Positions 1-12,355 of a DNA stretch of 64,000 bases are shown piece after piece; position 1 is the first letter of the stretch, and each line of letters begins with the position of its first letter. The notes under the pieces were generated by a model. It was not told the DNA's origin, did not search any database, and was given only the letters and a program-made list of their open reading frames with translations. The position numbers were made by a program, and so were the translations under genes. The DNA comes from Pseudeuparius sepicola (lineage: Eukaryota > Arthropoda > Insecta > Coleoptera > Anthribidae), in the NCBI GenBank assembly GCA_963920635.1, contig OY987306.1, positions 12,170,001 through 12,234,000 on the forward strand. Direction: 5' to 3'.

Positions 1-581
1 TCTTTTAGGCGTAATCCTTTTGGTATAATATTCGCTTGTCTACATTTACATAAATATGTCAATCCATTTTTTGCGTTAGATAATTTGAAGAACTTCTCTT
101 ATAATCTGAAATTATTGAAAACATTAAGCCCATACCTTCGTTCTAGATATTTTCTAAAATTTATTTGTGGCGCAAACAGATCCATTTAATTTTTTAAATT
201 ATTTTTTACAACAAAAATACTTTTTCTACCTATTCAAATATTTTTGTGCAATAATAAAAATAAGGAGGTAGGTACTACAAAGCATAGCTTGCAAAAAATG
301 TTAAGCATAGGGGCCCTGCGATTGTTAGCTATAATAACATTGTAGATAAAAGAAACGTTGATAATATGACTTTAGCAACATTATTTGTGTTGGAGATAAC
401 ACTAAAAATAGTGTTTTTTTGTCCGAACCTTAAGACCATATAAGAACCTCTCTTCCAATTATGAAGATCTAAACTCAAGAGGGTAGATGTTCCGTACCTA
501 GGGTACCTAATGTTCCCAATTTTGTAATTTATTTTATATCTCTTTCGGTCATTATTAATACCCTTGAAACTTTTAGCTTAC
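1..581 (-). other. Start of FAR intron 3 (partial)
   Basis: This lies downstream, on the minus strand, of the splice donor that ends FAR exon 3. It is AT-rich and I see no coding potential or recognisable element in it. The next FAR exon must be outside the window. Confidence 0.6.
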
Positions 582-777
582 CTATCGACGGCCGGATAAT
601 GCACACAGGAATATTGTTTTTCTCGTCGGCTACAAGACTTTCTGACAGCCTTTTGCTATAAGTGTAAGTATTCGGATGTGGAGTAATGATTGAGGGAGTA
701 GCTATCTCCAGTGCTTCCGGTTTCATCCATTTGGTTACTTCAATAACATCCCTTGGGTTGTCCTTTGATTCGTAAAC
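582..777 (-). CDS. FAR: Fatty acyl-CoA reductase, coding exon 3
   Basis: This is the third visible coding exon of the FAR gene whose ATG is at 12553. It is bounded by a pyrimidine-rich acceptor (TTTATTTTAG, minus strand, ending at 778) and a GTAAGC donor starting at 581. It is 196 nt long, so it ends one base into a codon. It encodes residues 170-234 of the joined protein. These include Y207-T-Y-S-K211, the YxxxK catalytic pair of short-chain dehydrogenase-type FARs, and the following IIRPSI strand that is characteristic of the family. The exon joins exon 2 in phase 0 to give EEK-VYESKDNP, the junction expected in FARs. Reading past 582 into GKLKVSR would be intron. Exons for the rest of the NAD-binding domain and the C-terminal domain lie left of the window. 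Confidence 0.88.
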
Positions 778-1008
778 CTAAAATAAACCGTTGTCCCCAA
801 TAAACACTAGAAAGATAGTGAGTATAAAGTGCACCTACACGAAACTGTTTTAGGTGGCATTTTCAGACATAGGTAGTATTCAAACTACCAATCCAAATAT
901 ACAGGTGTTCCGGTTTGTTTAAGACAAACTTTCACAGCTGATGGCAAAAGCCATTTTATAAGGTGCGTTCGTTGACTGAAGGTTTAAACCAACGGTGCGT
1001 TGCTTGTA

Positions 1009-3296
1009 TAGGGTGATTTTTATAAGTGTTTCATTAGAAGATTATAGGGATAGACATGGCATTTTGATTTCAAATTTTAAGGGATCATATAGGAGGTTAG
1101 GAACTCTATTTTCAAAATATTTTCAAGATGGTGGCACTTCCGGAAAAACCGGAAGTGATTACTAACTTTGTTATTTTAAATGGAACACCCTAATATTATT
1201 ACATTTTTGAACTCCTATAAAATTCTAAGTCAACTTCATAAATACATATGTGTCATTATGTCTAACCGTTTTGAAGATATTCTCACTTTTATGATTTTTT
1301 GACAGATGACTTGGCGCATTTAACTAGCTGTAAGTTTTAACTACGATTAATTAAAAAACTAATATTTTGCACATTGATACTTAATATGAAGGGTCGCGCG
1401 AATCTGAAGATAAAACTTTAAAATATTGTACAGGGTGTTCTGAAATTGATGTCCAATATTGTCATTAAAAATATGCGAAAGCTCGATTTTTTCAAATGGA
1501 AACCCCATTTTTTTATTTGTTCATTGCATTCCTCTTAAAAAATGGTGCTAAAACGTAAATACTCTTAAATTATCTGCAATTGATGGTTTTCGAGTTATTT
1601 CATAAAAACTCATATTTCTTCACATTGCTCTAAAATTTGTTCTTACTCGGTCGTAGGATGGAAAACAAATGATTTGACATGTCTGCATTTATTTATTTGT
1701 CATACAACAACAAATAGGTACATTGATATTAGTCGTTGCGAGTGTAATAATGGCTGGTAATTATTATTCAAATCAAGATGTTTTAAACATGTTTTATACG
1801 TATGGCGAGTGCAATAAAATTTTGGAGAGAACGGTAAGAACTTTGAATGAGAGATATCCTCATCTACCACCGCTGACGAAATCAATATTTTGCAAAATGG
1901 AAGCAAATTTTGTCAGATTAATGTTTTGGCATATTTTCCCGCAGAGCCCAGAAATTCTATTAGACGTGCAGAACGTGCAATAATATTCTTCTACGCAAAA
2001 AATTTTGAAAAATGCTGGAATGCATAATTATAAATTTCGAAACGTTCAAGCTTTGTACCATGGCGACCACGAACGAAGAATAATTTTTTGTCGCTGTTTA
2101 AACGAGAAACTCCGTGAAGACCCACTATTCCTTAAAAAATCATTTGGACCGATGAAGCTAAATTTTCTAGGGACGGGATAACTAATTAGTTAGTGACTTC
2201 CTAGATGAGTTACCCCTTCAGGAAAGAATTACTTGTTGGTATCAACTAGATGGAGCACGTGCTAATTGTACAGCTATAATTACACAAAAGTTGGACGAAC
2301 TTTTTGGTAACAGATGGATTCGGTTATAAACGGCCCATTCGAATGGCCACCGCGGTCACCAGATGATTTCTATCTTTGGGATGCAATAAAATCTAAAGTC
2401 TATAGATCAGTGGTAAATAGCAAAGAAGATCTTCGGGAACGAGTCCATCAAGCCTTTCCAGAAATTCCACCACATGAAATTCAAAAAGCAACCATAGACT
2501 GTGTACGGAAGAGAATTGCTAAATGTTTAGATGAGAACGGGCAACATTTTGAACAAATGCTATAATGTTTATTATTTTATTTTATTGTATCTTATTCGTT
2601 CAATAAATTTGTTTTTGATCGGACCTAATAAATACATTTAGAAATGTCATATCATTTATTTGTTTTCCATGGCATCCCACGACAGAGTAAGACAAATTGC
2701 TGAGCAATGTGAAGAAATATGAGTTTTTATGAAATAACTCGAGAACCATCAATTGCAGATAATTTAAGAGTATTTACGTTTTAGCACCATTTTTTAAGAG
2801 GAATGCAATGAACAAATAAAAAATGGTGGTTTCCATTTGAAAAAATGGTGTTTTCGCATATTTCGCATCAATTTCTGAACACCCTGTACAATACTTTAAA
2901 GTTTTATCTTCAGATTCGGGTGACCCTTCATATTAAGTATCAATGTGCAAAATATTAGTTTTTTAATTAATCGTAGTTAAAACTTACAGCTAGTTAAATG
3001 CGCCAAGTCATCTGTCAAAAAATCATAAAAGTGAGAATATCTTCAAAACGGTTAGACATAATGACACATATGTATTTATGAAGTTGACTTAGAATTTTAT
3101 AAGGAGTTCAAAAATGTAATAATATTAGGGTGTTCCATTTAAAATAACAAATTTAGTACTCACTTCCGGTTTTTCTGGAAGTGCCACCATCTTGAAAATA
3201 GTTCCGAACCTCTTATATGATCCCTCAAAATTTGAAATCAAAATTTCATTTCCATCCCAATAATCTTCTAATGAAACACCTATAAAAATCACCGTG
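1009..3296. mobile_element. Mariner-like (DUF4817/DDE_3) element with very long TIRs
   Basis: The element is flanked by TA on both sides (1007-1008 and 3297-3298). Its ends are inverted copies reading roughly (C/T)A(C/G)GGTGATTTTTATA. The inverted arms are about 650 bp each (about 1009-1682 and 2640-3296), with scattered mismatches and small indels. The unique centre holds a broken transposase. TA duplication and a DDE_3 transposase place it in the IS630-Tc1-mariner superfamily. Long arms are unusual for that group and make the whole element fold-back. Confidence 0.82.
1750..2565 (+). pseudogene. Broken DUF4817/DDE_3 (mariner-like) transposase
   Basis: The first part (ATG at 1750) shows the DUF4817 pattern YxYGECN...LNERYP near its start. 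An in-frame TAA at 1981 interrupts it, and homology continues in the same frame through KILKNAGMHNYKF. A frameshift near 2140 then precedes IWTDEAKF (first catalytic Asp, codon at 2151). The stretch that should separate the first and second catalytic motifs is largely deleted. The second motif, YQLDGARAN, has its Asp codon at 2249. A further frame change leads into WPPRSPDDFYLWD (third acidic motif, about 2344-2382) and a C-terminus typical of the family ending at 2565. With a stop, at least two frameshifts and a deletion it cannot make an active transposase. An in-frame open stretch extends upstream to 1723 but starts with TTG, so I use the first ATG. Confidence 0.82.
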
Positions 3297-4405
3297 TATA
3301 AACATAGGTAGTAAAGGTCTTTGTTTCTGAGATATAGGGAGTTTTTTATTAATTTATAAACTCTTAAAGATATTTATAACATGTGTAATACCAATATGTA
3401 ACAAATAATAATATGTATAAAAAATAATATCATTTTTGGACAGAAAATATTCACTTTTGAACAAAAAGTGCCTCTTGTTATTTTTTCATATAATGTTACC
3501 GTTTCGCCGCAAGTTTTTCCATTAATTTTTGCGACAAAATAATTAGTAGATAAGTAATTTTGCCTAAAAGTTCAACTAAAAACGAGAAAAGGTGTTTTTT
3601 GCCAAACAAACTACTTGATTTTTATCAAATTGGCAAAAAATCATTTTTCCGTCTTTGATCAAACTTTCAGGCAAAATTATTTTGTCGCAAAAATTGAGGC
3701 CGGTGACATATACGAAAAAATTTCAAGTGGTACTTTTTTGTTCGAAATTGAATTCTCTGTCTAAAAATGATACTCTATTGTAAATAGTAATTTCTTTCAT
3801 GTAGTAGCACTAGTAGCAGCATGGGATTCTACACAAAAAAGTGCTTTAGAAATGTTTTTACAAACACAAAATTTTCAACTTGAAAAAGTTAGGGCCACTT
3901 TTGAAAATCGCACATTTTCGAAAAACGCCCTGTATTTCAAGAACGGTGACAGATATCGATTTGCGGTTTTCGCCATTACGTTTATCATAAAAAAAAATGA
4001 GCCTTAGACACCGATATCAGATTTCGTCTATATCTGTTAAAAATAGGAGTTTCCCTTTAAAAGTGTCCAATTTGGACCACCCTGTACAGGCTTGTACTAA
4101 ATGTTTTATTTAATTATTGGTACTGATTACCAGTTGCTTCTGGGGTACTCCTAGTTTGGAGTATTGTGAGGGTGACAATTACTATCATCATTATTATTAT
4201 TACCCGTATCTGTGCCACTGGTTAATTATTTATAAACTTGGTATTACACATTGCTGTGTCTCTCCATACATACATCTTGTGTGCCAAATTTGGTTTGAAT
4301 ATACCGTTAACAGATTATAAATAAAAAAATAAAATAAATCGAAATTGTTAACGCCCTTATATCTCAGAAAGAAAGAACTTTACGACCTATATTTACATGG
4401 GCGAA
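3295..4405. mobile_element. Fold-back element, degraded, with nested repeat
   Basis: The outer arms (about 3297-3360 and 4330-4400) are inverted copies around 'cata...tatctcagaaa...aag'. A second inner pair (about 3410-3490 against 3700-3790) surrounds the word 'aaaaagtgcc'. A segment at about 3875-4092 ends in CACCCTGTA and looks like one end of another fold-back element. No coding capacity is seen. Exact termini are uncertain. Confidence 0.5.
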
Positions 4406-4436
4406 CCACCTTAAATGACTTTTTCTATTAGTCCAA

Positions 4437-5929
4437 GAGCCGGCCGCATGATTTCAATTCTCATAAGATTATAGAATAAGATGTTATGTAAAATGTAGAG
4501 AGCATATTTCTTTACTTGAAGCGAGTAGGTTGCCTCGGGCCCGATCATTGTTATTTAAAGAAGTTGTGGTTAGGTTTTAATTTTTTAATAGGTACAACCC
4601 GTCCCACGAACATATTTACTACTTTTTCGCAATGTCCTTTGATAAATTCGAAAAGTGCCGTTCTAAAAATCGAAGGAGGTGGTAAATTTCTTATTTGGGT
4701 CTCTTACTTTCCTCCAATACCGAAAGAAACCTCGAAAATCCGATATTTAACGAAATTTCCGGAGTCCCGATCTTCGAGAAACAGGACGGCTGTTAGTAGA
4801 ATAATTAGCGAAATTGACGGGAAATCCTGAAGAGCCGCTCTTATAGAAATTGCGTTTTTTCTCATTTTTTGATTTTTCGGGGTCACCGGAAGCATCTGCA
4901 CCTCACCTGAATACTTGAGGGAAGCTTTAAAAATTCCGACCCCATCAGGTCAGAGCCCCGAGCCGAAATAACTTAGCTGTAGCTCGGCAAAAAGGGTCAA
5001 TTTCTGACACTTTTCGGACTTTGGCTTTTAGGTGACGGGAACTGTCGACCAATCACGTAAAAAAGATGCGTCCCACCTCCGTTGGCCGTTTTTTTCGTAA
5101 GTAATATCATAAGGGCATGTAATTTTCCCGAAAAAAATCGAAAAAACACATTGCTAAGTAATATTTTAACAAGAAGCATGAGTGCTGGTGGCAACAAAAA
5201 TCCGAGTCGAAGACGAGGATTTTTGCACCTGCACGAATGCATTTTGTTAAAAGAATATTACTTAGCATTGTGTTTTTTGGGACTTTTTTCACAGGAAAAA
5301 TTAGATGCCCGAATGGTATTTGACAAGACTAAGACTATTTCATGAGTAACAGATTATTCTGCATACACATAGCTTACAAAACATACTACCTATTATTTAT
5401 ACAACAGCTGTCAAGTTTTGCCGCGGGTAAACTCGAAAAAACTGCTGACAGGTGCTGTCATACAGTTTTTCCATCTAGAAACCATTTGTAATTCAAAATT
5501 GCGCGTTTGTGATTAGTGGAAATTAGGACGAGGAAATACTCGCCGAAAATCCTTAAAAACGGGAAATAATTTACCATAGCGGGACTTCGCACACAACTCG
5601 CGTCCCAGAGGTCCAGACTTGCCCCCGTCTTTCGCGCCGTATTTAACAGCGGAGGATTTTCGGGGCCCCGAAAATACGCCTATCGGATTTTTAAAGTTCC
5701 AAGGGACCCTTTTTTAATGTTGCTCCATGGTCATTCTTTCCTATTTTGTTCTATACTCATATGAGAATAGATTTGCCTAAAAATTAACCACAACTTCTTT
5801 AAATAACAATGATCGGGCCCATATTAATTAGGGCAACATACTCGCTTCAAGTAAAGAAGTATACTGTCTACATTTTACATAACATCTTATTCTATAATCT
5901 TATGAGAGTTGAAATCGTGCGGCCGGCTC
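4437..5929. mobile_element. Fold-back element with GAGCCGGCCGCA termini
   Basis: The left end GAGCCGGCCGCATGATTTCA matches the right end inverted (TGAAATCGTGCGGCCGGCTC). The TIRs run about 150 bp. The interior contains a second, independent hairpin at about 5095-5325, whose arms share 'aacacattgctaagtaatat' in inverted form. No transposase homology was seen in the short open frames inside. Confidence 0.72.
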
Positions 5930-5977
5930 TCATACTATATCACCTGTGAAAGTTTGTTCAAAACAAATCCCTACCTA

Positions 5978-7041
5978 CGGGGTGATTCAGTTTTATTCTA
6001 CTACAACAGGTGATACAAAACCATAAAATATGACTATTTTGTGGCATAACTTTTTACCCATAGCCGCCCAGTTTTCGAGATACAGAGTGTTTAAATTCCC
6101 AAAAATTGTAACGTTCAATTTTTTTATTTTCCAATCGTTAAAGATATTAAAACGAAATTTGGTACACATCATGCATCGATCAAGTGTCATACAATGTGAT
6201 AATACCAAGTTTCCTAAATGGCCAGTGGCGGAGATATGGGTATATACTACATTTTTTTGATCAAGAAAAATACCAATACGATCCTATACAGAATTTTCTT
6301 TTATGCACTTGGATAAGTTTTTTATTCTAAGCAAAACTGTCTCTTGACATTTTTTTCTACAGTTTTGCCGGAAAATTAATATTTATCGTTTATTGCTTTT
6401 TTGGAATGCAAAAAATTAAATTATTTCATTTAAAAAACAATACATTATAGCTCTTGTTTTGGCCAATACTGACGAGAACTAACTAAAATATCATAGTAAT
6501 GCAATAATGTCATCCATAACCAACTAATTTTGCTAGGTACCTACCTATTTTTTCTTTTTAAACCGAAATTGAAATCGTCGATAAAATTACATATTTTTAA
6601 TCTCGCACAAAAGTGTTTTTTGACAGGCAAGTTTTGATTTTCTCAACCATAAAACATTGTTCAATATCCTCTGGCCAAATAGAAATCTAAAGATATAATT
6701 TCTTCAAATTAAATAATTTTCCTTCTCGCATTTCAAAAAGGAGTTATGTCTGAAAAATTGGAAGATACAAAAAACTACCAAGGGACAGTTCTTACTTGGT
6801 TATTTGGAGAAATTGAAATTATCACATTTTGTGACACTTGGCCAATGCATGCCGTATACCAAATTTCGTTTGAATATCTTTAACGGTTGAAAAAATAAAA
6901 GGTTAAAAGTTTCGAGAATTTAATCACCTTGTATCTCGAAAATAAGGCGGTTGTGGATAAAATGTTATACCACAAAATAGTCATATTTTATGGTTTTCTA
7001 TCACCTGTTGAAGTGTCCTAGAATAAAACTGAATTACCCTG
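5978..7041. mobile_element. Fold-back MITE with CAGGGTG-type ends
   Basis: The left end (GGGGTGATTCAGTTTTATTC) and right end (GAATAAAACTGAATTACCCTG) are inverted copies. The arms run about 110 bp through the shared word 'accacaaaatagtcatat' or its complement. TA precedes the left end, while the right flank is CA, probably a mutated TA. It is non-coding. Confidence 0.72.
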
Positions 7042-7469
7042 CATGTTGTTTAGTCACTGCGGGCAGGAATATATTTATTTCACTTCGAAAATTCGCCATA
7101 AAATCTCGTGTAGCAATTTTACTATAATTTTTAGTCCTTGTACAAGGTGTGTCTGTAATGCCATTTATAAATTTAAAGGTTTGTATTTCTAATACTCGCC
7201 AAAATAAGTCAAACATCTCGCCAACCATTAAAGAAAAACAAAAATAACTTAGTTTTTAAAGCCCCCATTAAAGGCTGTAGCCCGATGACTGACGTCATTG
7301 CTGTAGCCCCTTAGGGAAGCATTTTTGGATCATACTATATAAGTATCAAGTTTTTTTACTTATTTTGGCGAGTACCTATATCCAATTTCATTCCTGAATG
7401 CCTTTACAGAAATATCCTGTACTATAGTAAAAAACACATTCGCATTCGAAAAGTTCATCAATATACCTA

Positions 7470-8480
7470 CAGGGTGTCCGGTAAGTACGTGGACAACTCA
7501 CGGAACAGGTAGGGAACGTGAAAATATTACGATTAATCTCAATAGTTACTGAGGTACAGAGCGTTGTATTTCTTTTTTTGAAATTGAATTATGGCAATAT
7601 CTCCCAAAATAATCAAGCTGCTGAACTAAAATTTGGCACTGCTGTGTTTTTGGGGATGGAGAATAAGCTGGAAATTGTCAATTTCTACGTATCTAACAGA
7701 GGGCGCCACTTGGTCTGTTAATGGATCATGTTCTTACTCGTAACTTTTTTGAGGTTATCTTGTTGGTCCTGCAGGTCCATCATTTTAGTGCATCTTTTTA
7801 TTCTGCAACAAAGAGGTACTCTTGTTTCATAACGAGCAACTCAACTGTTTGTGTTTAAATTGCCCCCAAAACACCTGCCCCAAAACACCTGCAGACTTCA
7901 ATATTCGAAAAATAATATATTCACCTACTGATTTCAAATATTGCACAAGGATTGTACCATTTAAAGCGAGAAAAAAAAAACCATATGAAACAATGTCCCA
8001 AAAAATTTTCACTTTCAAAATGGAACGGCTTGAACCTCGACAAAATTTGGACACCCTATTTCAAGAAAACAAATGTGTTCGACCAATCTTCATTTGGAGT
8101 TTTTTTCTTCATTTTCAATGTTCAGTTGATCTGTAACATTTGAAAGTCAGCAGTTGTTTTGGGGCACGTTTTGGCAATTTAAACGCAAACGGTTGATTTG
8201 GTCGTTTTGAAACAAGAGTACCTTTTTGTTGCAGAATGAAAAGATGCACTAAAATGATGGACCCACAGGATCAGAAAGATAACCTCAAAAAAGTTACGAG
8301 TAAAAGCAAGATCCAAAAACAGCGCAAGTGGCGTCCTCTGTGAGACACGTGTAAATTGACATTTTCAGCTTATTCTCCATCTCCAAAAACACAGCATTGA
8401 CAAATTTCAGTTTAGCAATATTTTGACGTCCCCTACCTGCTCCCACGAGATGTCCACGTACCTACTCACCGGACACCCTG
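7470..8480. mobile_element. Fold-back MITE, family A (CAGGGTGTCCGG)
   Basis: The left end, CAGGGTGTCCGGTAAGTACG, is preceded by TA at 7468. It is matched inverted by CGTACCTACTCACCGGACACCCTG at the right end. The arms are about 350 bp each, leaving a centre of about 300 bp. Related copies occur at about 43000-43924 and, as a fragment, at 29120-29350. It is non-coding; open frames within it are palindrome shadows. Confidence 0.8.
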
Positions 8481-8523
8481 TTCAGAAAACCAATATGGAA
8501 GTTATACAGGAAAATATAGTCCA

Positions 8524-8726
8524 CCTTACGAGAGAATACGAGCCTCAAGAATGCGAGTAAAAAATTTCTAATGTTGCCAAACTTCGAAATATAATTTTCC
8601 TTAGGAAATATAATAAACCAAAGCCATTACGCTAGTGCACCAGAATTGTACCTACAGGTTTTTTGCGATCCGGCAACGCCTAGCAAGCCCAGTAAAGATT
8701 CTTGAGGCTCGTATTCTCTCGTAAGG
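8524..8726. mobile_element. 203-bp MITE with perfect 29-bp TIRs
   Basis: The 29-bp left terminus, starting CCTTACGAGAGAATACG, recurs exactly inverted at the right end, ending TATTCTCTCGTAAGG. I could not identify a clear target duplication. Confidence 0.75.
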
Positions 8727-10687
8727 TACTAATATAAAACATCTATATGCGCCTGGAGGCTCACGATGATAGAAATGTAAGTAGAACGAACACCTAAATT
8801 TTCAACTGCATAAGTACATTTCTGAATAAAAATTGTATAGTCCGAGAGGGAACATAATTGTGCCTATTTATCAAAAATGATAATGGACATGTTATGTAGG
8901 TACAATTAAAGATGTTTGTCCTATTTTTTATTCGAATTATAATGTCTATAGTGTTATTAATTATTATTAAATTTGGATAAGAATCATCTCAGGGTAAAAT
9001 TAAAAAGGTGCGAAACAAAAATAAAACTACCGGTCATTATCATTACCTCGTTGAACACTATTAGTGGATGGTAAATTATTCTGTTTCCGACTGGATGGTT
9101 TTTGTGCAATGCCGAGAAGTATTAGCGACGATAATAAATTCTTCTTGTTTGACAAGCAAATGTGTCTTTAGAAATAATATTTAGGAAGTAGGTATATCAT
9201 TTCATATTCACGGGATATGTTAATTGAAAATGTTGAAAGAGAAACGTTGCTATGTCACTATGAAATGCATTAACGTCAGTAGAGTGGAATATATTTTTTA
9301 TGCAATAAGACTTTAGCCACATAACCGAGTCATTTAGTAAAGGGATTGAGTAATAATAACTCAATGTAAAAGTTATTGCCTACCAGAGGTAGGAAACATT
9401 CAACAAACTAGCCAGAATCGGTAGTGCCGTATATAGAAGAGAGGAAGATACCGTTTTGCTGTTCTGTACCTTTGTATTATGCCAAAATAAACATCCAAAC
9501 AATGTGAACAAACATTATAATCACAAAAAAGTAAACATCTTTATTTACTTCTGGGTTTTCAGGTTACGTGCGTATTCATCAGTGGCGCATTTGCCGCACA
9601 AAATACACTAATTATTAACCATTTCGGTAAAATAAAAAGTACTTTGCAAAAATTGCGCCGCAGACGAAATTTTTTCAAATATTCAAGGTTTAAATTAACG
9701 AAAATAAATTCCGAGCAAAACATATTCTTGTTAACTGGTGGTATTTTTTTTGTTCACTATGACTCATAACATTTGTAGCCAAGAAGTCCTGCTCAGTCTT
9801 CTTTTATAGAACAACTGTGACCAATAGAAATTTCGAAATTTGTTTTAGTGTGAGCCTATAAAAATCATTGCTTTTTAAACCGGCTAGAAGTGTTTGGTTA
9901 CTAAAATACGCTGTAGGCGAAAATTTTTAGAAATATAAAGCACAGCTAGTTTAAAAGAGCTATAGGAAATTACAAAATCATAACATAATGTATTTTTCGT
10001 CTTTTCTCAATGTAGGGGGCTTGAACCCCTAAACCATATACAGCCCTGAGCTTATGTGTGGGAAAAGCCAGGTCTCGTGGAATCGGTAGTTAGCTACTTG
10101 ACAATAATACGTATATTTTTCAATAAATGTATCTATGTTACACAATATTAGGTACCTACCTACATGACAATTTTCCAATTTATATTCAATCAATGAATGA
10201 ATGTTGTATATTCTGTGTTTAGGATATTTTCACTTAGAAACTTTTATTTTCGTCCAAAAATCCAGGGGAGGAGTAAAATCTTCAACGTACAGATGAATAA
10301 GATGATGTATAGGAGAACGTTTCCGATGTTATGTTTGCAGACGACGATCAAAATGAAGGTGTCGCGTCGTGAATGGCATAGCAACAAAATGTGATTTATT
10401 TTTAGTTATTAGACCAGCTTATACCGCCTCCTAAAATTAACCGCCGGGTGGTATTAGCGCCCTAGCACCCCCCTAAAACCAGCGCTGTCCATTCCATATC
10501 TCTGGCTTGGTCACATGACATAGTCTGCATAGAATCCGCCAATCATAGGTATTATTATAGGTATGTATGTTTCTTTGTTGGGAAACATAAATAGAAAACC
10601 AAAGCCAACAACAAAAACACCGATCGGGTTGGTACCATATTTTTTGATTATTTTGGTATCTTACCCTCCTCTATCTACGTTATCAGC
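8727..10687. other. Intronic stretch without recognised features
   Basis: This is AT-rich, short-ORF-only sequence inside FAR intron 2. I see no family-level homology. A short 'gtaggtacctacc'-type word recurs here, as it does throughout the window. Confidence 0.4.
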
Positions 10688-11780
10688 CAGTGGCGTAACC
10701 AGAATGTAAAGTTGGGGGGGCTAATTATACAGTGCCCGCCAAAAAGTCTGCACCATATGGGAAAAATGTTTAGTAAATAACTTACGGACAATTTGTTTGC
10801 GGAATCAGGTTTTGCTTGCTCTAGAACCAAAATTGACATAATCAGATGTTGTGACGTAGTCTCTTTTATATGTCAAATTTGACATTCATTAAAAAATGTC
10901 CGAAAAATGGGCTTATTTAACCGAATTTCGAAAAAAGTCATAAGAAAAATATGTTTCTTTTGCAATTTTATACCCCTGTGCAAAATTTCAAAAGCCTACT
11001 ACGATTTTCATATTTTGCCTTTTGTTGCCCTTTTCCGTATTTGTTAATCCATAAAAGTCGATCCTATGTAATTTAAAACACTCATTGACTGAATACTTAC
11101 TGCACAATACTTAGTTTACGGTCTACATATCCTTCTTTTCTTTTTTTTGCAAAAAAATTAAAATGAGGGCTTATTGAAGAAGCACGCTTGGGGCAAAACT
11201 GATCTCATTTTTACAGATAAACACGTAAATTCGATTTACAAACTTCTTTCTATAGTAAATGGTTGTAAAAACACACAAATATTTCTGTCATGCTGATCTG
11301 ATCAGAAATATCTAGAAAATTTAAAATATTATGTCCAATAATATCCAACAAAGGGCAAAATATGAAAATCGTAGTAGGCTCTTGAAATTTGGCATAGGGG
11401 TATAAAATTGCGAAAGAAACATATTTTTCTCATGACTTTTTTCGAAATTCGGTTAAATAAGCCCATTTTTCGCGTTTTCTTCATTTATGGCAAATTTTAC
11501 ATATAAAACAGACTACGTTACAACATTTGATTATGTCAATTTTGGTTCTAGAGCAAGCAAAACCTGATGCCGCAAACAAATTTTCCGTAAGTTATTTACT
11601 ACAAAATTTTCCCATATGGTGCAGACTTTTTGGCGGGCACTGTATAAAAAAATTATTCCGTAATGTTTGCGGCAAATTTATTGTTGTAAAACAAATTTTA
11701 TTTAGAAATAAATACCACGCTACACATCTTTGGAGGGAGGGGGGCTAAAGCCCTCAAAGCCCTCCCTGGTTACGCCACTG
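10688..11780. mobile_element. hAT-like element carrying a nested insertion
   Basis: The 15-bp terminus CAGTGGCGTAACCAG is matched exactly inverted by CTGGTTACGCCACTG. G-runs follow inside both ends, as is common in insect hAT elements. Most of the interior is the nested element 10730-11642. No transposase remains. Flanking 8-mers (TTATCAGC and GTGTAGCC) do not match, so the target duplication is not demonstrated. Confidence 0.68.
10730..11642. mobile_element. Mariner-type fold-back MITE, TA-CAGTGCCCGCC
   Basis: The ends CAGTGCCCGCCAAAAAGTCT and AGACTTTTTGGCGGGCACTG are perfect inverted copies, each flanked by TA. The arms exceed 130 bp, and the two halves are related along most of the 913 bp. 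It sits inside the hAT-like element 10688-11780, so it inserted later. Confidence 0.82.
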
Positions 11781-11980
11781 GTGTAGCCGTGTTTTATCGC
11801 TAGCTTTTAAGACTTATTCGTCAATATAGTAATATATCGCAGCCTCTTAGTCAGCAACTTCTCTAATTTCGTTTAAATAATATTATAAATTTACTTTTTC
11901 AGTTAATAAATCTACCACTTCTTTCTTTTTACTGCATATGAATAATACACCTGTCAGTAGTATACTTACGAATATCTTAC

Positions 11981-12289
11981 CTTCTCTTCAAACACGTCGA
12001 TATCTGCTGAACAATAAGCAGTACTGAAATGACAAAAAGCTTTCAAATTCTTGATCTTCTTTACTAAATCGAGGATCTTTGCCGTTCCAGTCGTATTTTG
12101 CTCTATTGCATCCTTCAAATTTGCTTCCAGTTTGAGAGTGGCGGCAACATGAAATACCACAGACACGTTCTCTATCAGCAGTTGTTGGTCTGATTGTTTC
12201 ATACCAAGATCTTCAGCGAATAAGTCGCCGTTTATGGCAATTATTTTCTTTAGGGCTTCTGGTTGGGCATTTCGTAACCGCTCAAACAA
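11981..12289 (-). CDS. FAR: Fatty acyl-CoA reductase, coding exon 2
   Basis: This exon has 309 nt, exactly 103 codons, and is phase 0 at both ends. The acceptor reads TTTTTACTTTAG and the donor GTAAGATATT on the minus strand. It encodes residues 67-169 of the joined protein. These continue the N-terminal Rossmann (NAD_binding_4) domain and include the INGDLFAEDLGM strand-loop and the VSVVFHVAATLK segment. They also include FCHFSTAYCSADIDVFEEK, which matches the FAR family's 'FxHxSTAYC' region. No stop or frameshift is present. Running on past 11981 into VRYS is intron read-through. Confidence 0.92.
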
Positions 12290-12355
12290 CTAAAGTAAAA
12301 ACATTGGCCGATTTTTAGATTCGTAGTTAATTATAATATTAAAGCAATGTCTCAC
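12290..12355 (-). other. FAR intron 1, 66 bp
   Basis: A minimal GT...AG intron (GTGAGACATT to TTTTTACTTTAG) lies between the ends of exons 1 and 2. Removing it restores an uninterrupted FAR reading frame. Confidence 0.9.

Larger units (their letters stand above)
778..11980 (-). other. FAR intron 2, 11.2 kb, transposon-filled
   Basis: The interval between the donor after exon 2 (GTAAG, reading leftwards from 11980) and the acceptor before exon 3 is 11,203 bp. Intron 1 of the same gene is only 66 bp. The large intron contains a DUF4817-type mariner element, several fold-back elements, a 0.2-kb MITE and a hAT-like element with a nested mariner-type MITE, each listed separately. Confidence 0.85.

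Noticed and set aside
529..581. Continuation of the FAR frame past 582
   Set aside because: The sequence after a good GTAAGC donor loses family similarity. It is intron.
4516..4901. 104-aa and 65-aa ORFs
   Set aside because: They lie within a fold-back element, have no recognisable domain and are covered on both strands.
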